Shown here piece by piece: positions 50,973 through 59,940 of a stretch of DNA of 64,000 nucleotides. Numbering within the stretch: position 1 is the first letter of the stretch; every line of letters starts with the position of its first letter. Made by a program: the position numbers and the translations under genes. The stretch comes from Bacillota bacterium (GTDB lineage Bacteria; Bacillota; Clostridia; Lachnospirales; Lachnospiraceae): contig JAEWQV010000015.1 of NCBI GenBank assembly GCA_023399055.1, positions 62,001 through 126,000 on the forward strand, in the 5' to 3' direction. The notes under the pieces were generated by a model that was given only the letters and a program-made list of their open reading frames with translations, was not told where the DNA came from and made no database searches.

Positions 50973-52397
50973 ATGGCCAAAAATACAAAGGATCGAAACT
51001 TACGTTTTAATAAAATAAATAGACCCATTCTTAGTCTTTTAATGGGACTTGGGTTTTTATCGGTTATATTACTGATAACAATGCTGACTGCCACGGGAGG
51101 AAAGCGGAATCCGCAAGGTATAAATTCGCAAAATACTGTAAATGACAACAAGGAAAATGTGGATGAATCTACGTTAGATCCACCTGTGATTGCAATTGTA
51201 AAGGATATTGATTATGATAATAAATTTATTACCCTGTATGATATAGAAAAACAGAGAACGGTGAAATTAAGTTATACAGGTGGAACTGATATTAGAGATA
51301 AGTATGATAAAATAATAGCTATGAGCCAGATGAAAACTGGAATGATGGTAGATGTACTTTATCAGGACGAACAGAACAAACTGGTGAAGATGAATGTATC
51401 CACCAAAGCCTGGGAATACATTGGTGTTAGCAATTTTACAATTGATCAAACCGCAAAGAGGATAAAGATTGCATCCTCTAAGTATCGATATACTAACGAA
51501 GTATTAGTGTTAAATGACTTACAGGAAGTATCCCTCTCAACTCTAACAGAACAGGATGAATTAACGGTTCGCGGTTATGAAGAGATTATCTACTCAATTA
51601 CGGTAACCAGAGGTCATGGAACTGTAGTACTTGAGGACTATGATACTTTACTGGGTGCTGAAATAACAATTGGATATGAGGCAGTACAGCAGATTACAGA
51701 AGATATGGAACTAACCGTACGAGAAGGAGAATTTAACTTAACTGTTGACACTGGTGACTACAGTGCAACGAAGCGAGTTACGGTATTGCGTAATGAAGTG
51801 AGCAAAGTTTCTTTAAGTGACCTTGCTCCAGAAGCAATTAGAATTGGAAAGGTTATATTTAAAATAACTCCTTTTGGTGCCGACTTATATATCGATGGTG
51901 ATTTATTTTCCTATGCTGATTCAATTGAACTGGCCTATGGCGATCATAGTATTAAAGTCACCAATGGTGGCTATACCGCCTACCAAGGAACATTAACGAT
52001 TGATAGTGCTGGAAAGACCGTAAAAATTGACTTGCCTGAAGCAAAAAGCAGTGAGCAGGTTGCTGTTGAGGAAACAGAGGGAACCTCTACAGATACAACA
52101 GGAACCTCTAATGGATCAACTGGAACCGATGATACCTCTGGTGAGGAAGATGGGACAGAGGATTTTGATATAGACCCAGAGCATCTGATTTATGTACAAC
52201 AACCGGTTGGTGCTTCTGTTTATATTGATGGCGTTTATCAATGTACAGCACCGGGAAGTTTCAAGAAAATTATCGGAACGCATGTTATAACCTTTATTCG
52301 AGATGGCTATATAACAAAGAGCTATACAGTTGAAATATCGGATGACGGAGTTGATGCATACTTTACTTTCCCGGCCTTAGAAGCGAGTAAGTCTTAA
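50973..52397 (+). CDS. Membrane-anchored protein with two PEGA domains
   Basis: 474 residues. Short cytosolic start, one transmembrane helix (about residues 15-38, PILSLLMGLGFLSVILLITM), then an extracellular part. PEGA domains are seen at about 291-355 (ITPFGADLYIDGDLFSYADS) and about 405-465 (VQQPVGASVYIDGVYQCTAP). They are separated by a Thr/Gly/Ser/Glu-rich linker. The middle part (60-280) has repeated beta-strand patterns of unknown fold. PEGA proteins are often surface-linked, sometimes with S-layers. No named homologue recognised. Follows the CotS-like gene by 117 bases. GAGGAA lies 7 bases before the ATG. Confidence 0.85.
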   Translation: MAKNTKDRNLRFNKINRPILSLLMGLGFLSVILLITMLTATGGKRNPQGINSQNTVNDNKENVDESTLDPPVIAIVKDIDYDNKFITLYDIEKQRTVKLSYTGGTDIRDKYDKIIAMSQMKTGMMVDVLYQDEQNKLVKMNVSTKAWEYIGVSNFTIDQTAKRIKIASSKYRYTNEVLVLNDLQEVSLSTLTEQDELTVRGYEEIIYSITVTRGHGTVVLEDYDTLLGAEITIGYEAVQQITEDMELTVREGEFNLTVDTGDYSATKRVTVLRNEVSKVSLSDLAPEAIRIGKVIFKITPFGADLYIDGDLFSYADSIELAYGDHSIKVTNGGYTAYQGTLTIDSAGKTVKIDLPEAKSSEQVAVEETEGTSTDTTGTSNGSTGTDDTSGEEDGTEDFDIDPEHLIYVQQPVGASVYIDGVYQCTAPGSFKKIIGTHVITFIRDGYITKSYTVEISDDGVDAYFTFPALEASKS

Positions 52398-52560
52398 AGT
52401 GAACACATTACTGTCAAATCTTCTAAGAAAACGTATAATTTCATAGTTTTATGGAGCATCATGAAGAATGCTGTCAATCGCTTTTTCATCCTCTCTCTTT
52501 TCAAAATAGCAGGTGTAAGCTATAATAATTGTAAAATTATAGAAAAGAGAGGGGATTTTT

Positions 52561-53736
52561 ATGGTCAAATATTTATATGATAATAATATTCTTCTGTATA
52601 CCTTTGCTGGCTTAGGTGGATTAGGGTTCCTACTTCGCTTTATTGTAAATTTGGTATATAAATATCTGGTTCGTGAATCAGATCGTTTGGGAGAAACGAA
52701 AAATAAGACCTTACAAAGAATGAAGATGAAATTTACAACTGGATATAAGCTAATGATAGGTGTGAATAATGTGGATACATTTGTGGATAAGAATGTATTA
52801 AAGTATAAATTTTGTAGAATTTTATTGTCAACATGGGACAATGCTTGTGGATTAATTTTATACTTGAATCTGCTAATAGTGCCTATTATCACGGTTTTCG
52901 GGGTAGCATACGGACGTGGACAAGACCAAATTTTGTTGGTTGGAGCAGTGGGTATTTCATCAAGTGGAATGTTGATCATTGTGGATAAATTCTTTAATGT
53001 TGCGGCAAAAAAGAAGCTACTTCGGTTAAATCTCCTGGATTATCTTGAGAATATTTGTAAAGTCAGAGTGGAACAGGAGCTACTGAATCCGGAATTAATT
53101 GAGCAATATCGTCGGGATTATTATCAAACGGTAGAGTCAAAAGAGATGGTTCATGCAACATCCATAGATCGGGATACCTCCAAGGATGAACTAAATCGAC
53201 GTCGTGAAGCAAAGCTTAGAAAGCAAGAAGAAAAAAGAATGGAAGCTCTTCGGATAGAAGAAGAGCAACGGAGGATTGAGGAAGCAAGGGTCGAGGAAGA
53301 GAAGAGAAAACTCGAAGAGAAGAAGCAATTGGCTGCGAAGCGCCGAGAGGATGAAAGAAGAAAGATTGATGAGGAGCGTAGAGCGCTTGCAACTAGAAGA
53401 GTGGAGTTACAGAAGGTAGATGAGGATGACCCAGTAATAAGTGAAAAGCAAAGACCTAAAAAGGATAAGGATAATAAAGAGCAAATCTTACATAGTATAG
53501 AACAGGAATTATTAAGTAATAACAGTAAGGTAGATATGGATACTCTCCTGGAGGGAATGGATGAAATAGCAGCAGATCGGGAACAGGATTTAATGTTAAA
53601 GGCTGCAAAAGCAAGATTAAAACAGGATATTGAGCAGGAAAAGAAAAAAACTCAATTAAAAGGAAGTAAATCAAAGAGTCTAAATCAGCAGGAAGAAAAG
53701 CTAATTGAAGATGTACTTAAGGAATTTTTTGCTTAG
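52561..53736 (+). CDS. Membrane protein with long charged coiled coil
   Basis: 391 residues, not recognised. Hydrophobic helices at about 10-34 (LLYTFAGLGGLGFLLRFIVN), 97-119 (LILYLNLLIVPIITVFGVAY) and 122-142 (VGAVGISSSGMLIIVDKFF). From about residue 200 a highly charged region rich in Glu, Arg and Lys (RRREAKLRKQEEKRMEALR and on to about 300) predicts a coiled coil, followed by a weakly charged tail ending EKLIEDVLKEFFA. Cytosolic coiled coil attached to the membrane is the plain reading. GAGAGGGG precedes the ATG. Next gene is pgi, 83 bases on. Confidence 0.75.
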   Translation: MVKYLYDNNILLYTFAGLGGLGFLLRFIVNLVYKYLVRESDRLGETKNKTLQRMKMKFTTGYKLMIGVNNVDTFVDKNVLKYKFCRILLSTWDNACGLILYLNLLIVPIITVFGVAYGRGQDQILLVGAVGISSSGMLIIVDKFFNVAAKKKLLRLNLLDYLENICKVRVEQELLNPELIEQYRRDYYQTVESKEMVHATSIDRDTSKDELNRRREAKLRKQEEKRMEALRIEEEQRRIEEARVEEEKRKLEEKKQLAAKRREDERRKIDEERRALATRRVELQKVDEDDPVISEKQRPKKDKDNKEQILHSIEQELLSNNSKVDMDTLLEGMDEIAADREQDLMLKAAKARLKQDIEQEKKKTQLKGSKSKSLNQQEEKLIEDVLKEFFA

Positions 53737-53819
53737 GATGTGATATGATTAGAAAGATATTGAATAATTATTTTGCCTTTGTTAGAATATAAGAAAAAAG
53801 AGAAAGTGAGTAAACTAAC

Positions 53820-55169
53820 ATGGCAAATAAGGTATCATTTGATTATTCTGTAGCAAATAAGTTTTTTTCCCAGCCAGAGATGGATATGATAAAGACCACA
53901 GTTGAGGCTGCAAAAAATCAATTAATTAATAAGTCAGGTGCAGGAAATGACTTCCTTGGATGGATCGATCTTCCGGTTAATTATGATAAGGAAGAATTTG
54001 ATCGTATTCAAAAGTCAGCAGCTAAAATTCAGCAGGATTCTGAGGTGCTTTTAGTTATCGGTATTGGTGGCAGTTATCTTGGAGCAAGAGCAGCAATCGA
54101 ATTCTTAAGACACGGATTTTATAATTCGGTATCTAAAGAAATTCGTAAAACTCCAGAAATTTATTTCTGCGGTAACAATATCAGCAGCAACTACATGAAC
54201 CAATTAAAAGAAGTTATTGGTGACAGAGATTTCTCCATTAATATTATTAGTAAATCTGGAACAACTACAGAGCCAGCCATTGCTTTCCGCGTATTTAAGA
54301 AAATGTTAAATGAGAAGTATGGTAGAGCGGAAGCTGCAAAGAGAATTTATGCAACTACCGATAAGGCAAGAGGTGCGCTTAAGAACCTTGCTACAGAGGA
54401 AGGGTATGAAAGCTTTGTAGTACCCGATGATGTAGGTGGACGTTTCTCCGTATTAACAGCAGTTGGACTACTTCCTATCGCTGTAAGTGGTGCAGATATC
54501 ACTAAGCTGATGGAAGGAGCTGCAAGCATGAGAAATTATTGCTTGAACTTAAACTATGAAGAAAATGGTGCACTTCAATATGCAGCTGCACGTAACATAT
54601 TACTTCGTAAGGGTAAGTCTATTGAGATATTAGTAAATTATGAACCTTCTCTACATTTTGTTTCAGAGTGGTGGAAACAGTTATTTGGAGAGAGTGAGGG
54701 CAAGGATCAAAAGGGAATTTATCCAGCAAGCGTTGACTTTACAACGGATCTTCATTCCATGGGACAATTTATTCAGGATGGACAGAGAACCTTATTCGAA
54801 ACAGTAATCAATGTGGACCAGTCACTATCAGAAATTATTCTTGAAGAGGAAGAGGTAGATTTGGATGGATTAAACTACCTTGCAGGCAAGAGCGTTGATT
54901 TTGTTAATAAAAGCGCAATGAAAGGTACTTTACTGGCTCATACCGATGGAAATGTTCCTAACCTCATGGTTACTTTACCAGAGCAGAACGAATTCTATCT
55001 GGGTGAATTATTCTACTTCTTTGAATTTGCTTGTGGTGTAAGCGGATATCTATTAGGAGTAAATCCGTTTGATCAACCAGGTGTTGAGAGCTATAAAAAG
55101 AATATGTTTGCACTTCTTGGAAAGCCAGGCTTTGAAGCGCAAAGAGAAGAGCTTTTAAAGAGATTGTAA
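53820..55169 (+). CDS. pgi: Glucose-6-phosphate isomerase
   Basis: 449 residues. PGI interconverts glucose-6-phosphate and fructose-6-phosphate in glycolysis. Signatures: VIGIGGSYLGARAAIEFLRH, IISKSGTTTEPAIAFRVF, DVGGRFSVLTAVGLLPIAVS and HADLHSM-like TTDLHSMGQFIQDGQR; the C terminus EQNEFYLGELFYFFEFACGV matches the Firmicute form. GAGAAAGTGAG precedes the ATG. A single gene with a weak terminator structure downstream. Confidence 0.97.
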   Translation: MANKVSFDYSVANKFFSQPEMDMIKTTVEAAKNQLINKSGAGNDFLGWIDLPVNYDKEEFDRIQKSAAKIQQDSEVLLVIGIGGSYLGARAAIEFLRHGFYNSVSKEIRKTPEIYFCGNNISSNYMNQLKEVIGDRDFSINIISKSGTTTEPAIAFRVFKKMLNEKYGRAEAAKRIYATTDKARGALKNLATEEGYESFVVPDDVGGRFSVLTAVGLLPIAVSGADITKLMEGAASMRNYCLNLNYEENGALQYAAARNILLRKGKSIEILVNYEPSLHFVSEWWKQLFGESEGKDQKGIYPASVDFTTDLHSMGQFIQDGQRTLFETVINVDQSLSEIILEEEEVDLDGLNYLAGKSVDFVNKSAMKGTLLAHTDGNVPNLMVTLPEQNEFYLGELFYFFEFACGVSGYLLGVNPFDQPGVESYKKNMFALLGKPGFEAQREELLKRL

Positions 55170-55578
55170 TATTTATTAATTAATATAAAGATATCGAAGC
55201 TGCACTAACCTAAGCATATAATACACTGATTTGGTAAAGCTATAGTACTAAAATGTGTATTTTAAGCTATAGAGGAGTGTAGCTTTTTCTTTCTTCCTAT
55301 GGATATCGTTACAAATATAACTATTCTTATCTATCGGTAATTCTGTCACAATTAAGTTTTTTTTGAATATTATGTAATAACTAAGTGAAATTGAACATTG
55401 GGTAAATGACATTTGATAGGGGATAGGATACATATCTTTGAATATTCGCAACCGAATCCCTTTTACTTCATATGTGCAGTGTCCTGTTACCCTACCAGAA
55501 ATATTCGGCTGCTTAACATAGATATGATAAATTGCCCCTTTATCTTAATGATAGAGGGGCTTTTGCATTTCATCTTGT
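55170..55578. other. Intergenic region after pgi with possible small RNA
   Basis: About 410 bases without a credible gene. A first hairpin near 55239-55288 (CTATAG arms, then AGCTA/TAGCT plus T run) would end pgi transcripts. A second, clean plus-strand terminator lies at 55534-55564. The 245 bases between could therefore hold an independent plus-strand transcript; they contain CGAATATTC-type palindromic pieces. This is only a suggestion. Confidence 0.35.
55534..55564 (+). terminator. Plus-strand terminator with no gene directly upstream
   Basis: GCCCCTTTATC and GATAGAGGGGC (one G-T pair) with a 5-base loop and TTTT. The minus-strand side lacks a T run, so it does not serve the convergent hemolysin-III gene well. 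Confidence 0.75.
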
Positions 55579-56247
55579 TTACGGCATAACGACTACATAT
55601 TGGTACATTAGTATGAAGTGGCAGATACTGCCGCCCATTACAAAGAGGTGAAAGATTTCATGGGAGCCAAAATTACTATGCTTATTGTTAAAAATGGGTA
55701 GCTTAAGCGCATAGATAATTCCACCAAGGGTATAAATGATACCACCAGCTAGTAACCACTGGAAAGCAGCATTGGATAAGGAATTAATAATCTGTGTGAA
55801 GGCAAGCACACAGGTCCAGCCCATTGCGATATAAACGATGGAAGAGAACCATTTTGGGCAATGAACCCAAATTCCGGTTACTGCAATTCCAATTAAGGCG
55901 AGACCCCAAATTAAGACTAATAGAGCAAGACCAATTTGACCACCTAACGCAATAACACAAATTGGGGTGTAGGTGCCAGCTATCAAAATATAGATTGCCA
56001 TGTGATCTAATTTTTTTAGTCTAACATGAACCTTCAAGGAATGCCCAAAGGTATGATATACAGTACTTGCTATATATAATAAAATCATACTAATAATAAA
56101 CACTCCAAGGGATAAAAGATGGACACCGCTGGGCTGCCTGGCGGCTTTAATTAATAAGGGAGTGGCAGCTAAAACCGCCATTAGGGTACCAATAAAATGT
56201 GTGATTGCACTTCCTGGATCTTTAACTTTTACTTTTTTGATGGTCAT
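55579..56247 (-). CDS. Hemolysin III / YqfA-family membrane protein
   Basis: 222 residues with seven predicted helices. The HlyIII/PAQR family signature appears in DPGSAITHFIGTLMAVLAAT, IASTVYHTF and LDHMAIYILIAGTYTP, with histidines and aspartates expected to bind metal, and a C-terminal GSHEIFHLFVMGGSICHFI. The name reflects an early haemolysis assay; cellular role in bacteria is unclear, possibly membrane homeostasis. Start MTIKKVKV is chosen with AAAGGAG 8 bases upstream. Confidence 0.92.
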   Translation of the reverse strand: MTIKKVKVKDPGSAITHFIGTLMAVLAATPLLIKAARQPSGVHLLSLGVFIISMILLYIASTVYHTFGHSLKVHVRLKKLDHMAIYILIAGTYTPICVIALGGQIGLALLVLIWGLALIGIAVTGIWVHCPKWFSSIVYIAMGWTCVLAFTQIINSLSNAAFQWLLAGGIIYTLGGIIYALKLPIFNNKHSNFGSHEIFHLFVMGGSICHFILMYQYVVVMP

Positions 56248-56650
56248 ATCATCGTCTCCTTTCAAATAGATAATAAAAGTAGTTTGAGTCAAATTGGAAT
56301 AATTTATACACTACGTAGAATTAAAACTTTATAATCTAGTAATTAATACTATGTAATAAGTATATTAATACTACAACACATTGTTTCAAAATGCAAGTGC
56401 AATTTTATAAAAAGACTTTGACTTTTCAACTAAATCAAACTATGTTATACTTGTAAGATAAATATTCCAAAAGAGATACCTAAATAGAACCTATTTAAAG
56501 AGTAAAAAGGTATCTTCGGCGAGAGCCAACAGTGAAGAACCCGTGGGTTTTTAAGCTGAATATGGAATAGTTATATTAATTAAGCGCTTACACAAATATT
56601 GTACCTACTGCAGCAAAGTTTGTAGGTAAGAGAAAAGGTATGGTATAGAT
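56248..56650. other. Intergenic region and structured leader before the DUF951 gene
   Basis: The left half is AT-rich and should hold the divergent promoters. From 56470 it is more structured: AGATACC (56474) with GGTATCT (56509), AACCC/GGGTT near 56538-56550, and TACCTAC (56602-56608) with GTAGGTA (56622-56628), the last just upstream of the ribosome site. No known riboswitch class recognised. Confidence 0.4.
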
Positions 56651-56830
56651 ATGGATTTAAACATTGGCGAAATTATTAAATTAAAAAAACAGCACCCTTG
56701 TGGCAGCAGCGAATGGGAAATACTAAGAGTTGGTATGGATTTTCGGTTAAAATGCCTTGGATGCGGACATCAAGTTATGATTCCTAGAAAGCAGGTTGAA
56801 AAAAATCTGAAGCAAGTAAGGAAACCATAA
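56651..56830 (+). CDS. DUF951 family small protein
   Basis: 59 residues. MDLNIGEIIKLKKQHPCGSS, VGMDFRLKCLGCGHQVMIPR and KQVEKNLKQV match DUF951 (YyzM-like) proteins, short conserved Firmicute proteins with HPCG and CxGCGH motifs that suggest zinc binding. Function unknown; homologues often sit near ribosomal or GTPase genes. The ribosome site is poor (AAAAGG 12 bases upstream), and a hairpin precedes it. No gene follows for 138 bases. Confidence 0.85.
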   Translation: MDLNIGEIIKLKKQHPCGSSEWEILRVGMDFRLKCLGCGHQVMIPRKQVEKNLKQVRKP

Positions 56831-56968
56831 TTATAACCTGAGCAAAATTTGGACAAGAACTTACATGGTACCAAAGAGCATTTACAAAAGAAAAGTAAAT
56901 ATAGATTATAGAAGAATAGTTAGATTAGAAACGATAATAATAAGAAAGAATTTAGTGAGAAACTACTT

Positions 56969-57616
56969 ATGAAATATATTTTGTTAGATCTAGATGGAAC
57001 GATTATTGATCCCAAACAAGGGATAACAAAAGCGATCAGGCAGGCACTTCAAAGACATGACATCTTGATAGAAGATGATGACTTTCTAAGTGAATTTATT
57101 GGACCACCCTTACGTGAGGTTATTAAAGATTCTTTTGGTTTCAATGATGAGGAGACGGAAGAAATCGTAATTGCTTACCGGGAATATTTTGCGGAGACGG
57201 GACTCTACGAGTGTGAGTTATATGATGGTATTAGAGATTTACTTACTAAGTTGAAGGAAGCAGGGAAGATCCTAATTACTGCAACCTCTAAGCCGGAAGT
57301 GTATGCCGTAAAAATTCTTAAGCATCTTGGCCTTAGTGACTGTTTTCATGATATTTGTGGGGCCACGCTAGATAATTCCCGTACTTCAAAAGGGTCAGTT
57401 ATTCAATATGCATTAACAAAGAATAATATTGTTGATACAGAAGAAGTGGTCATGATTGGAGATCGGCTTCATGACATTGAAGGAGCCAAGGCAAATAGCT
57501 TGACTTCCATTGGAGTTTTATACGGATACGGTTCCAGAGATGAGCTAGAAGCTGCAGGAGCAACCCACATTGCAAAGGATGCCTTTGATTTATATAATTT
57601 AATTATGAATATTTAG
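56969..57616 (+). CDS. HAD-family hydrolase, phosphoglycolate phosphatase-like
   Basis: 215 residues. HAD motif I LLDLDGTIIDP (nucleophile Asp8, Asp10), motif II ITATSKPEVYAVK, motif III Lys near SRTSKG, motif IV VVMIGDRLHDIEGAKAN. The alpha-helical cap and family pattern KQGITKAIRQAL fit the Gph/PpaX-like subgroup. Substrate unknown: phosphoglycolate, pyrophosphate or nucleotides are possible. GAGAAACTACTT is a weak ribosome site. Next gene xth follows after 60 bases. Confidence 0.88.
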   Translation: MKYILLDLDGTIIDPKQGITKAIRQALQRHDILIEDDDFLSEFIGPPLREVIKDSFGFNDEETEEIVIAYREYFAETGLYECELYDGIRDLLTKLKEAGKILITATSKPEVYAVKILKHLGLSDCFHDICGATLDNSRTSKGSVIQYALTKNNIVDTEEVVMIGDRLHDIEGAKANSLTSIGVLYGYGSRDELEAAGATHIAKDAFDLYNLIMNI

Positions 57617-57676
57617 GTTTGGCAATAATCTTAAAGGATAGAATGGACGAATACGATAAGAGAGGAAAGTACTAAT

Positions 57677-58429
57677 ATGAGAATGATTTCTTGGAATGTA
57701 AATGGGTTACGAGCGTGTTTAAATAAAGGATTTAAAGAGTTCTTTCTAGAAATGGATGCTGATATTTTCTGCTTACAGGAGACAAAACTTCAACCAGAGC
57801 AAGTTGATATATCATTTGAAGGATATTATCAGTATTTTAATTCTGCTGTAAAAAAAGGATATTCTGGAACAGCAGTTTTTTGTAAGCGAGAACCAATAAG
57901 CGTATGCTTTGATCTGTGTATGCCCAAACATAATGATGAGGGCAGAGTAATTACTATAGAATATGAGGAGTTCTACTTAGTCACTGTGTATACCCCCAAT
58001 TCAAAGCAGGAACTAGCGAGAATTGATTACCGTATGGAGTGGGAAGATGATTTTAGAGCTTATGTTATGGGACTTGATCAAAAGAAGCCTGTTATAATAT
58101 GTGGTGATTTAAATGTAGCTCATCAAGAAATAGATTTAAAGAATCCGAAATCAAACACCAAAAATGCAGGATTTTCTCCGCAGGAAAGAGAAAAAATGAC
58201 GACACTGTTAGCTAACGGTTTTATTGATTCTTTCCGATATAAATATCCAGATAGGATAGATGCCTATACCTGGTGGTCATATATGTTCCATGCGAGAGAA
58301 AAGAATGTGGGATGGAGAATTGACTATTTTCTTACCTCAGAACGATTAAAGGATAGAATTGAAGATAGTGTCATTCATATGAATGTTATGGGTAGTGATC
58401 ATTGTCCGGTTGAACTTATTCTGTCCTAG
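57677..58429 (+). CDS. xth: Exodeoxyribonuclease III / AP endonuclease
   Basis: 250 residues. Class II AP endonuclease of base excision repair. Motifs: MISWNVNGLRACLNKGFKEF, DIFCLQETKLQPEQ (metal Glu), CGDLNVAHQEIDLKNPKSN (Asp, Asn) and the C-terminal GSDHCPVELIL (catalytic His). Full length for ExoA/Xth. GAGAGGAAAG precedes the ATG. Confidence 0.96.
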   Translation: MRMISWNVNGLRACLNKGFKEFFLEMDADIFCLQETKLQPEQVDISFEGYYQYFNSAVKKGYSGTAVFCKREPISVCFDLCMPKHNDEGRVITIEYEEFYLVTVYTPNSKQELARIDYRMEWEDDFRAYVMGLDQKKPVIICGDLNVAHQEIDLKNPKSNTKNAGFSPQEREKMTTLLANGFIDSFRYKYPDRIDAYTWWSYMFHAREKNVGWRIDYFLTSERLKDRIEDSVIHMNVMGSDHCPVELILS

Positions 58430-58539
58430 GGGTGAAAGAATTAAGAGCTAGCGGTTAGTAGATTACAGATTTATTTTAACTTAAGTGTTGTTTATTGCGA
58501 ATGAGAATGCCATGGTTTGTGGGAGAGGGGTAAGTTTTC

Positions 58540-59604
58540 ATGGAGGTAGTAAGAATAAGAACGGATCAGGCAGAGGTTGGAATGAAGGTAGCAGCAGATA
58601 TCTATTCTTCCAATAATCAGATGATTATACCAAGTGGGACTGTTTTGGATGAGAGGGTTATAACCAGACTAAGATATTACAACATCTATGGATTAATGAT
58701 TTATTTACCTGAGGTGCAAGAGGTAAAACAGGAGTCCTACATTGACATGCTGAGAAATACCGATGAGTTTAAGAAGTTTAACCGCACTTATGTAGATACT
58801 GTCCAGAATGTTGAATCCAGTTTTCAAAAAGTCCTGGATGGTAATGAAATTAATCTGGATGAAATGCTTCGAGAGACGGATCGAATTTTACACGAAGGAC
58901 GAAATGGAGCTCATATTCTTGAAATGCTTCATGGAATCCGCAACTATGATGACATGACCTTTGTGCATTCCTTAAACGTATCCCTTATTTGCAATATTTT
59001 TGCTGGCTGGCTAAAGTTTTCTCCAGAGGACACGAGAGCACTGACCCTGGCCGGATTATTACACGATATAGGTAAGATGTTAATACCCAGAGAAATTATT
59101 CAAAAAGATGGAAAGCTTACAGACGATGAATATAAGACAATAAAGATGCATTCTATAAAAGGATATCAAGCCATGAAGGATTACCCTATTGATATTCGAA
59201 TTAAGTATGCTGCTCTAATGCATCATGAAAGATGTGATGGAAGTGGTTATCCAAATGGGTTTGTGGGTGACCAGATTGATGACTTTGCCAAAATCGTTGC
59301 AATTGCTGATGTATATGACGCTATGACATCAAATCGACGTTATCGTAAGTCCATCTGTCCTTTTGAAGTAGTTGAGAATTTCGAACGAGATGGATTTTTA
59401 AAATACGATCCAGGGTTATTAATGACCTTCCTGGAGCGCATCGTTCAGTCCTATATTCATAATATAGTAAGGCTAAGTGATGGACGTAATGGCGAGGTGG
59501 TTATGATTAATAAGTTTGCCTTATCCAGACCTGTGGTCCGAATAGGCAGCGGATTTATTGATCTTTCAAAGGAAATGAAGTTATCCATTGAAGAGGTTAT
59601 ATAA
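58540..59604 (+). CDS. HD-GYP domain protein, second paralogue
   Basis: 354 residues, same layout as the 38225-39316 protein: N-terminal small domain (QAEVGMKVAADIYSSNNQMI), linker, HD-GYP domain with GLLHDIGKMLIPREII and HHERCDGSGYPNGF (complete catalytic motif), and a common C-terminal extension (NGEVVMINKFALSRPVVRIG). Expected to degrade cyclic di-GMP. GAGAGGGGTAAG precedes the ATG. Its stop codon abuts the stop of azlD on the other strand with no base between. Confidence 0.9.
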   Translation: MEVVRIRTDQAEVGMKVAADIYSSNNQMIIPSGTVLDERVITRLRYYNIYGLMIYLPEVQEVKQESYIDMLRNTDEFKKFNRTYVDTVQNVESSFQKVLDGNEINLDEMLRETDRILHEGRNGAHILEMLHGIRNYDDMTFVHSLNVSLICNIFAGWLKFSPEDTRALTLAGLLHDIGKMLIPREIIQKDGKLTDDEYKTIKMHSIKGYQAMKDYPIDIRIKYAALMHHERCDGSGYPNGFVGDQIDDFAKIVAIADVYDAMTSNRRYRKSICPFEVVENFERDGFLKYDPGLLMTFLERIVQSYIHNIVRLSDGRNGEVVMINKFALSRPVVRIGSGFIDLSKEMKLSIEEVI

Positions 59605-59940
59605 TTAAATAAATACATATTGAACTAGCAACATATAGAGAAGAGCACCGACTCCAATGCTTAGGAGGGTGTTCTTTTTCCATATATGTAATAAAATAAT
59701 TACAACAATACTGATGACTTCAGGAAGTGCGTAGGGTTTCACTACAAATGATATATTTTTTAAACAGTAGACAACAAGCATTCCTATAATGGTATAAGGA
59801 AGAATATCAGCAAGATATTTCATAAACTTTGGAATTTCTTTATTTTCTGGAAACAAGAGAAAGGGTATTGTCCGAGTGAAGACGGTACCTAAAATCACAA
59901 CCGTGAAAAATATTATCAACTGTGGGGTGGAATAATTCAT
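59605..59940 (-). CDS. azlD: AzlD-family branched-chain amino acid export component
   Basis: 111 residues, four predicted helices (LIIFFTVVILGTVFTRTIPF, YTIIGMLVVYCLKNISF and others). AzlD works with AzlC in branched-chain amino acid export (azaleucine resistance in Bacillus). Starts inside the AzlC stop with a 4-base overlap, so translation is coupled. No space remains for a terminator, since the convergent gene ends at the next base. Confidence 0.9.
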   Translation of the reverse strand: MNYSTPQLIIFFTVVILGTVFTRTIPFLLFPENKEIPKFMKYLADILPYTIIGMLVVYCLKNISFVVKPYALPEVISIVVIILLHIWKKNTLLSIGVGALLYMLLVQYVFI

